Of a DNA stretch of 48,563 nucleotides, positions 42,880-48,563 are shown in pieces. The notes under the pieces are model-generated. The model made no database searches. It saw nothing but the letters and a program-made list of their open reading frames with translations, and was not told where the DNA came from. Each line of letters opens with the position of its first letter. The first letter of the stretch is position 1. The DNA is taken from NCBI GenBank assembly GCA_027492975.1, contig JAPUDS010000026.1, forward strand, positions 1 through 48,563. Direction: 5' to 3'. The stretch is from Candidatus Saccharimonadota bacterium. Lineage in GTDB: Bacteria > Patescibacteriota > Saccharimonadia > Saccharimonadales > Saccharimonadaceae. A program made the translations under genes and the position numbers.

Positions 42880-43947
42880 TTACCCCCTCATCATTCTGTC
42901 GAATTCGCCTAAGTCGACTGCAAAGTTGCGTGCTTCTTCATAGGTGATCTGGCCTGCCTGTACGAGTCCAACGAGTGTCTTGTCCATAGACTGCATACTC
43001 TGGTCTCCACCCGTCTGGATAACGGCATCAAGCTGGTGAGTTTTGCCTTCGCGGATGATGTTGCGAACTGCCGGTGTTGCTATAAGAATCTCCGACGCAA
43101 CTGCCCGACCACCACCTATGGACGGGACGAGCCGCTGCGAACAGATCGCCATGAGGATATTCGCAAGCTGTGCACGAATCTGCGGCTGCTGGTGTGGTGG
43201 GAACACGTCGATCATACGGTCGATACTCTGTGCAGCACTGTTGGTGTGGAGCGTTGCAAAGACTAAGTGGCCCGTCTCTGCGATAGTGATAGCTGCGGAG
43301 ATAGTTTCGAGGTCACGCATCTCACCGATGAGAACAACGTCCGGATCCTGACGCAAGCTGGAACGAAGTGCCGCCGAAAAACTATAGGTGTCGTAGTGAA
43401 CTTCGCGCTGCACAACGACAGACTTTTTGCTCTTATGCGTAAACTCTATCGGATCTTCGATAGTGATGATATGGTGGGACTTTTCGGAGTTGATCTTGTC
43501 AACAAGTGCAGCAAGTGTCGTTGATTTACCAGAACCAGTCGGCCCTGTCACCAGCACGAGTCCGCGCGGGTATTCGGCAAAGGAACTAACTATTGGCGGC
43601 ATACCGAGTTCCTGGATGCCCAAAATTTCATTTGGAATCAAACGCAGCGCTGCCGCAAGATTTCCCCGCTCATGAAACGCATTGACGCGAAAACGACCCA
43701 GGTCGCCGAAAGCAAAGCTAAAGTCGAATTCTTTGTCTTTTAGAAGAATCTGTTGCTGATCCTGGTCAAGAATCGCAAAAACAAGCCGCTCAACGTCTTC
43801 CTCATTCAGGACATCCGCAGAAGCAACTGGCGCAAGCGCGCCGTCAACTCTGAGCATCGGTGGTAACCCCACCTGAATATGAAGGTCGGACGCTTTCTTG
43901 CGTATCACGTCCTCCAGTAGTGTTTCGATCCGTAATTCTGTTGCCAT
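42880..43947 (-). CDS. pilT: Pilus retraction ATPase
   Basis: 355 residues from ATG 43947 (AGGAG upstream; an in-frame start at 43980 is less likely). Walker A TGPTGSGKST (about 134-143), the Asp box TIEDPIEF, Walker B VVLIGEMRD, the His box FATLHTNSAAQSIDRM and the PilT-specific AVRNIIREGK motif are all seen. This last motif, needed for retraction, separates it from PilB. Its presence implies retractable pili able to pull cells or take up DNA. Confidence 0.96.
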   Translation of the reverse strand: MATELRIETLLEDVIRKKASDLHIQVGLPPMLRVDGALAPVASADVLNEEDVERLVFAILDQDQQQILLKDKEFDFSFAFGDLGRFRVNAFHERGNLAAALRLIPNEILGIQELGMPPIVSSFAEYPRGLVLVTGPTGSGKSTTLAALVDKINSEKSHHIITIEDPIEFTHKSKKSVVVQREVHYDTYSFSAALRSSLRQDPDVVLIGEMRDLETISAAITIAETGHLVFATLHTNSAAQSIDRMIDVFPPHQQPQIRAQLANILMAICSQRLVPSIGGGRAVASEILIATPAVRNIIREGKTHQLDAVIQTGGDQSMQSMDKTLVGLVQAGQITYEEARNFAVDLGEFDRMMRG

Positions 43948-43960
43948 ACCCACTCCTTTC

Positions 43961-45751
43961 CTATGCCATGTTCGCAGCAACGCGATTCACTTCCTCTAAT
44001 GTGGTTAATCCTTGTAGAGCCTTTAGATACCCGTCCTGGCGCATCGTTACCATACCTTCTGCTATCGCTTCGCGCTGAATCTCAGCACTCGTCGCTCGCT
44101 TGACTATGAGATTTTGGACTGCTTCGGTAACATCCATCACTTCATAGAGTCCAACGCGCCCCTTGTAACCGCCGGGTGTCTGAGGAGTATCGTCCCCCTT
44201 CATTAAAGTATAAGCGTTTTGGTCCGCAAGTGGAAGATCCTTATAGCCGAGATCTTCGGATACCTTCGCTACTTCCTCTTTTGTTTTCGGAAGTAGCATG
44301 TTGACCGTTTCTTTAATACTGAGAATTTCACGTTCATTTGCCGGGATGGGAGTTTTCTTGTCACTCAGGCGGCGGACGAGCCGCTGCCCGATGATAGTAT
44401 TTACCGTGCTCGCTATAAGGAACGGTTCGATACCCATATCAAGGAGACGCGGCAAGACGCCGGCAGCCGAGTTAGTGTGAAGCGTACTGAAAACGAGATG
44501 TCCCGTGAGCGCTGCCTGCACCGCAAGGTTCGCTGTTTCTTTGTCGCGAATCTCTCCCACCATAACGATGTCCGGGTCCTGGCGAAGGATAGATCGTAGA
44601 CCGGTTGCAAACGTCAGCCCGACTTCCGGGTTGACCTGGATCTGGTTCACGCCGGCCATTTTGTATTCAACCGGATCTTCGAGCGTTACGATATTTACCA
44701 TGTCACTTTTGATCTCGGAGATGAGCGCGTACAGGCTAGTTGACTTTCCCGAACCGGTTGGGCCAGACGTCAGAACCATACCGTTCGGCTTCGCGATACC
44801 TTTACGTATAGCTCGTAACGCACGGCCGGCATAGCCCATTTCTTCAAGCTTGAAGCTCGAACCGGATTTGTCGAGCAGACGCACGATCACTTGTTCACCC
44901 CAAACAACGGGGCTTATGGCGATGCGAAGGTCAACGTCCTTGTTTGAAACATGTACCGCAAATTGACCATCCTGAGGAACACGATGTTCGTCAATTTTCA
45001 AATTGGATAAAATTTTTATTCGACTTATCAGGGCTGGTTCGATACTTTTCGGAAGTTTCATGATCTCTCGCAACACGCCGTCGATCCGACAACGTATACG
45101 CAACGATGTCTCCGCTGGCTCTATATGGATATCAGAAGCGCGTGCCCGAACTGCGTACTCCAAGATAGTGTTAAGTGCACGAGATATCGGAGAATCCTGG
45201 CTTATGACAAGCGCGCTCGAACCGTCCGAAGCCCCTCCGCTACCAGTATCGGTCGCTGCCGTGATCGCTTCGCCAACACCTTTTGCAAGGTCAGTTTTGT
45301 ACTGATCTAAAACGTGCTGGACTCCTTGTTCCGAAGCCATATAGACTTTTAGTGGACGCTGAATTTTGTTCGCAAGGAAATCGACAGCTTGAACGTTGTT
45401 CGCATCTATCATCGCTATGGCAAGTCGCTTTGCACTCGAATTTGCTTCGTTTAGTTCGCCGAGAGGCACCGCCATATAGCGCTCGGCTGTCTCACTCGAC
45501 AAAAGCGCCAGCACCTTCTGGTCAACCGTCACGTCAGACAGGTTGACATACGGCACACCACTCGTAGTCGCGATCGCTCGTGTTAGCGACTCATTATCGA
45601 TAGCATGGCTCTGAACAAGCTCCGTCAGGAGCGGTGTTCCTGATGCTTTTGCAGACTTTCGGTGCTCCTCAAGCTGTTCGGTCGTCAGCGATCCGCCACT
45701 GACGAGCAACTGCTCGAGCTTGCCCTGAAGTTCTTCGGTCAAGACTGCCAT
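43961..45751 (-). CDS. pilB: Pilus extension ATPase
   Basis: 596 residues. The N-terminal GspE/MshE-like domain (about 1-160) is followed by RASDIHIEPAETSLRIRCRI, Walker A TSGPTGSGKSTSLYAL (about 328-336), Asp box TLEDPVEY, Walker B IVMVGEIRD and His box FSTLHTNSAAGVLPRL. Most PilB/GspE proteins carry a tetracysteine zinc motif near the C-terminal end of the ATPase; the matching segment here (about 455-535) has no Cys at all. Powers pilin assembly on PilC. Confidence 0.95.
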   Translation of the reverse strand: MAVLTEELQGKLEQLLVSGGSLTTEQLEEHRKSAKASGTPLLTELVQSHAIDNESLTRAIATTSGVPYVNLSDVTVDQKVLALLSSETAERYMAVPLGELNEANSSAKRLAIAMIDANNVQAVDFLANKIQRPLKVYMASEQGVQHVLDQYKTDLAKGVGEAITAATDTGSGGASDGSSALVISQDSPISRALNTILEYAVRARASDIHIEPAETSLRIRCRIDGVLREIMKLPKSIEPALISRIKILSNLKIDEHRVPQDGQFAVHVSNKDVDLRIAISPVVWGEQVIVRLLDKSGSSFKLEEMGYAGRALRAIRKGIAKPNGMVLTSGPTGSGKSTSLYALISEIKSDMVNIVTLEDPVEYKMAGVNQIQVNPEVGLTFATGLRSILRQDPDIVMVGEIRDKETANLAVQAALTGHLVFSTLHTNSAAGVLPRLLDMGIEPFLIASTVNTIIGQRLVRRLSDKKTPIPANEREILSIKETVNMLLPKTKEEVAKVSEDLGYKDLPLADQNAYTLMKGDDTPQTPGGYKGRVGLYEVMDVTEAVQNLIVKRATSAEIQREAIAEGMVTMRQDGYLKALQGLTTLEEVNRVAANMA

Positions 45752-45763
45752 CGCCGTCTAGCC

Positions 45764-46018
45764 TCAGTTCTGTATCGTGAAAGGTTGTTGATTCGACTGA
45801 TCGCCAATAGTCACATTCACCGCCGGATTGATAGCATCTTTGTTAAAAACGGTCGGGTCGGGCTCAACGCCATCAAGAGAAGTTGAGATAGCTGTTGTTG
45901 TTTTTACCTTAACTGGACTGAGTGCAGTCTGCCCAAACAAAGCATTGAAGAGCATATACGAAGCGGCAACAACGATACTGACAACTACTATGATAAGTGC
46001 TATTTCGTTTCGCTTCAC
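45764..46018 (-). CDS. Small single-TM protein of the pilus locus
   Basis: 84 residues. N-terminal TM (NEIALIIVVVSIVVAASYML) and a short extracellular tail with PDPTVFNKDAINPAVNVTIG. It occupies the place where pilP would be in classical pilMNOPQ operons but lacks the PilP domain, which fits the absence of the outer-membrane secretin PilQ. GTG start overlaps the pilO stop by 3-4 nt. Function unknown. Confidence 0.75.
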   Translation of the reverse strand: MKRNEIALIIVVVSIVVAASYMLFNALFGQTALSPVKVKTTTAISTSLDGVEPDPTVFNKDAINPAVNVTIGDQSNQQPFTIQN

Positions 46019-46701
46019 GGTTTTTTCTCCACTTCCTTGAGCTGAATGTCCTTTGCCGGCTGATAATACGTCGTCGCGCTGATATTGACACTCAACTTAT
46101 CTGATGTCCCCTGGACATCGATAGACTGAACGGTTATCGGCCGGATAGAGCGTTCCATGTTTTTGATAGCCTGCTGGATCTGGGCATATGTTCCAGTTAT
46201 AGAAAAGGTAAACTGAAACGACGACGCTTCGGTACCGGCAGCACCGGCACTAGCAGCGATACCTAGGCTAGACTCATCGCTCGAAACTGAGAACGAATCT
46301 ATCGTGACACCGGCCGGGCCGAGTACTTCGTTCTGCATGGATGTTGCGAGCGCCGAACGGTTTTCTTCGGTCGGTAACGCATCGATAATCACCTGTAGTG
46401 CAGTACTGTTTTCACCTTTTTTCAGAGCATTTAGGTTGCTATCTGCGACCAGTTTAACAACACTGTTTTTTAGACCATCATACGCCTGTATGTTTTTGTC
46501 GAGCGTTGAACTGGTTTCCGCAAGTACGCCGTAAATCGTATTGTTGAACATAAGCTGGCGTATCAAGAATTGTGCTGCTACTCCACAGATACCAACGACA
46601 AGCGATGCGGCAACAATCCAGGCAAAGACCATTTTGTTTGCCTTGTTTATCTGCTGACGTTTCTTCAAACCAGTCAGAGCTTCTTTGTTGCTAGCTTCCA
46701 T
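46015..46701 (-). CDS. pilO: PilO-like pilus alignment protein
   Basis: 228 residues. One TM near the N-terminus (AWIVAASLVVGICGVAAQFL), a coiled-coil (VLAETSSTLDKNIQAYDGLK) and a C-terminal ferredoxin-like domain (FQFTFSITGTYAQIQQAIKN). This is the bitopic arrangement of PilO, which dimerises with PilN to link cytoplasmic PilM to the pilus. Its ATG overlaps the pilN stop by one base. Confidence 0.82.
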   Translation of the reverse strand: MEASNKEALTGLKKRQQINKANKMVFAWIVAASLVVGICGVAAQFLIRQLMFNNTIYGVLAETSSTLDKNIQAYDGLKNSVVKLVADSNLNALKKGENSTALQVIIDALPTEENRSALATSMQNEVLGPAGVTIDSFSVSSDESSLGIAASAGAAGTEASSFQFTFSITGTYAQIQQAIKNMERSIRPITVQSIDVQGTSDKLSVNISATTYYQPAKDIQLKEVEKKP

Positions 46702-47414
46702 CAGTTCGACCCCCCATTGCTGCTACCGAACAGCTCATTTGGTGCATTTGTCTGTGCATCAGAAATTGTCAACTTTGGCACCGACAGCTGGTAATCGGTT
46801 ACTTCAGGACTGAATATTTCTTTGTTGTATGTCAAACTAAACTCAAACGAGACGCTCGTCGAGGTACTATCCTGCGACAACGAGCCAGACTTGAGGATAA
46901 CCGCTGAAAATAGTGCGACTTCTTTCGTTTCGTCGTCAGACTTGTACGTTAACTTAGCCTTTTCGAGCGTATTTTTGAACGTATCGAGCGCGTGAAAATC
47001 CTGCGTTTTCCCCTGTATAGAAACAGAAGTATCTTCGCTCTGGACGCGTACAGAACCAAGTTGAACGCTGTTCGGAGCTGCCGGGTTCAACTGCAGCAGA
47101 TAGTCGAACATACGACTATAAAGAATCTTGTTATCTGCGCCGTGTAGGACCCTTAGAGCCGTGAGTTGATTTTGGATCGTCAAATACTTCGTTACTTCCG
47201 GCTTGCTTTCAAACGTTGTTTGTTTGTCGCTAACGCTCTTTCTGACAGCACCGATAGCTGTATTTTGCCCAATATACACGAAAAGTGCTAGAAATACAGT
47301 TACTCCGCCAGCTACAAACATAGTCAGGATGGATATGCTGATAACGGTGTTGCGCATACGCTGCGCTTTAAGAAACTCTTTCTTGACATCGGGTAGAAGA
47401 TTTAGACCTATCAT
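46701..47414 (-). CDS. pilN: PilN-like pilus assembly protein
   Basis: 237 residues. The conserved cytoplasmic N-terminal motif that docks into PilM is present: MIGLNLLPDVKKEF. A TM segment (TVISISILTMFVAGGVTVFL) follows, then an extracytoplasmic coiled-coil and ferredoxin-like domain. The C-terminal ~40 residues are Ser/Asn/Thr-rich. ATG overlaps the pilM stop by 4 nt (ATGA). Confidence 0.88.
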   Translation of the reverse strand: MIGLNLLPDVKKEFLKAQRMRNTVISISILTMFVAGGVTVFLALFVYIGQNTAIGAVRKSVSDKQTTFESKPEVTKYLTIQNQLTALRVLHGADNKILYSRMFDYLLQLNPAAPNSVQLGSVRVQSEDTSVSIQGKTQDFHALDTFKNTLEKAKLTYKSDDETKEVALFSAVILKSGSLSQDSTSTSVSFEFSLTYNKEIFSPEVTDYQLSVPKLTISDAQTNAPNELFGSSNGGSN

Positions 47415-48454
47415 ATGTCCCCCTTTTGGGCTAGCCCGACAGCAACCGCAAACTGTGAAGCGATACCTTGCAGCGCCGCTTGATCAGACTGCGGTACTCG
47501 TACGTACTGCCATGGAGTTGCAAGTTTTGTTGGTAAACCGACTTTCTGGGAAATATACGCGTCAAAACCAGGTATGCTTGCTGCATAGCCTGAGAGTAGG
47601 ATTTCCGCAACAGGAACGTCCGGATACTTTGTCTGGAAAAATTTGATAGACTTTACGACTTCGGAAACAAACTGAGTCATCGTTGACTCGAGAGAACGAA
47701 GTATCTGCCCTTCAAGTTTGTCCGGGACCAGACCAAACTTCACTATAAACTGCGTTGCCTGTTGTTCCTGGATATTCAGGTTCTGTGCCGCTGCCTTTAC
47801 GAGACTTCGAAGACCAGTCGGTATAGAGCGGATGAGTCGTGGTGAATCCCCGAGAGCTACTACCAGGTCCGCTGTTACATCGCCAAAATCAAGCACCACC
47901 CTACCCCCTGTCGAACCGGCGGGTAGCAACGCACGACACACAGCGATCGAATCCGGCTCTATAGCTACTACATTTAGTCCGAGGGATTCTATGAGATCCA
48001 GCCGCTGTTCCGAGAAAGAGTTCGCTATACTTGCAAGTAAGACTTCATTCTTCGTTGGGTCTTTCGGTGATTTACCAAGCACCGCCCAGTCAACTTTCGC
48101 CTCGTCGAGGCTCATAGGGATATACTGTTCGGCTTGATATTTGATAGTACTCGCGAGCTCTGCCGGAGGCATGTCTGCGAGTTCTATAGCGGTTGCAAAC
48201 GTTCGCGTAGACGGCGCACCTAGGACGACATTTTTCGTTTTTATACCACTCTGGCCAACGGCTGTTGCGATAACTTCCGACAGTTTTCTCTGGTCATCGA
48301 CAGAGTCGCTCCCGGCTATTCGCATATCAACTGGAACGCTTGCATACTTTTCCAGGTTCCAGCCGCCATTTGTTTTCGAAAGTTGTAGCACACGCACAGC
48401 AGTAGTACCTATGTCGAGTGCAAAGAAGTCGCCCACCGAACCGAACATTTTCAT
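47411..48454 (-). CDS. pilM: PilM actin-like pilus assembly protein
   Basis: 347 residues. Actin-like ATPase fold: FFALDIGTTAVRVLQL (phosphate 1), RVVLDFGDVTADLVVALGD (phosphate 2) and EILLSGYAASIPGFDAYISQ (adenosine motif). PilM is the cytoplasmic ring component that binds the N-terminus of PilN and engages PilB/PilT. It is the first gene of the pilus operon; TATACT (48463-48468) lies 8 nt before ATG 48454, so the whole operon probably starts as a leaderless mRNA. ATG 48448 is an alternative start. Confidence 0.93.
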   Translation of the reverse strand: MKMFGSVGDFFALDIGTTAVRVLQLSKTNGGWNLEKYASVPVDMRIAGSDSVDDQRKLSEVIATAVGQSGIKTKNVVLGAPSTRTFATAIELADMPPAELASTIKYQAEQYIPMSLDEAKVDWAVLGKSPKDPTKNEVLLASIANSFSEQRLDLIESLGLNVVAIEPDSIAVCRALLPAGSTGGRVVLDFGDVTADLVVALGDSPRLIRSIPTGLRSLVKAAAQNLNIQEQQATQFIVKFGLVPDKLEGQILRSLESTMTQFVSEVVKSIKFFQTKYPDVPVAEILLSGYAASIPGFDAYISQKVGLPTKLATPWQYVRVPQSDQAALQGIASQFAVAVGLAQKGDI

Positions 48455-48509
48455 ATAGTTTTAGTATACCATAAGCGTTACGTCTGTGAACCGTTTTTTT
48501 ATGACTTTT

Positions 48510-48563
48510 CTAATACCTCGCCGGCAACTCCCTCTCATACTTCGTCGTCAGGAAGCTGGAGTT
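48510..48563 (-). CDS. Possible C-terminus of a gene upstream of pilM (partial)
   Basis: On the minus strand a frame enters from the window edge and ends at TAG (48510-48512) with residues reading SSFLTTKYERELPARY. The composition is plausible for a protein C-terminus, but only 17 codons are visible and no terminator follows. Too short to name. Confidence 0.3.
   Translation of the reverse strand, partial: NSSFLTTKYERELPARY

Overview
The window comes from a Candidatus Saccharibacteria (TM7) genome within the Patescibacteria/CPR. The 16S rRNA gene (minus strand) carries the stretch recognised by the TM7-specific 16S primer (plus-strand 3851-3869, complement of ACTGGGCGTAAAGAGTTGC). Other features fit a small-genome monoderm: standard genetic code, a gyrA/gyrB pair, a compact type IV pilus locus without an outer-membrane secretin, an LPXTG-type surface protein, and many genes whose -10 box lies 5-8 nt from the start codon, so their mRNAs are probably leaderless.

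Layout. 1-4551: rRNA operon on the minus strand (rRNA promoter, 16S, tRNA-Ala, tRNA-Ile, partial 23S). The 23S contains three large insertions, and a small membrane-protein gene lies antisense in the spacer. 4565-9465: gyrB-gyrA followed by a divergent PAP2-type membrane protein. 9610-11775: a sortase-type surface protein and a two-TM protein. 11820-15808: a VirD4/TraD-like membrane ATPase, a partner protein and a small membrane protein. 15845-17680: an RNA-rich stretch with an unidentified ~330-nt ncRNA, ydcF, a ~96-nt sRNA and tmRNA. 17737-20864: comM/yifB, infC-rpmI-rplT (infC has no ATG/GTG/TTG start) and RNase P RNA. 20896-23042: a degenerate-NUDIX/RNase HI fusion, tRNA-Pro, an M50 protease and rpmB.

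23117-27615: a thrS-ATL-miaA-regulator-MBL operon, apparently controlled by a T-box leader. The T-box UGGA matches tRNA-Thr, which has U73; that tRNA is in the same window. 27787-34842: tRNAs, a NUDIX protein, tspO, a 31-codon ORF with its own promoter and terminator, a GT2 glycosyltransferase, a parvulin foldase, a PH-domain membrane protein, ndk and uppP. 34904-37084: a XerC/D-type tyrosine recombinase interrupted inside its catalytic HxxRH motif by a 420-residue intein with a LAGLIDADG homing endonuclease. 37103-48454: a type IV pilus operon in the order pilM-N-O-small protein-B-T-C-pilin-D-four minor prepilins.

The most striking single item is the intein in the Xer recombinase. Next are the 23S intervening sequences, the two unassigned promoter/terminator-bounded RNAs, the thrS T-box, the infC start codon and the NUDIX-RNase H fusion. 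All calls are from reading the sequence; no database search or folding program was run.
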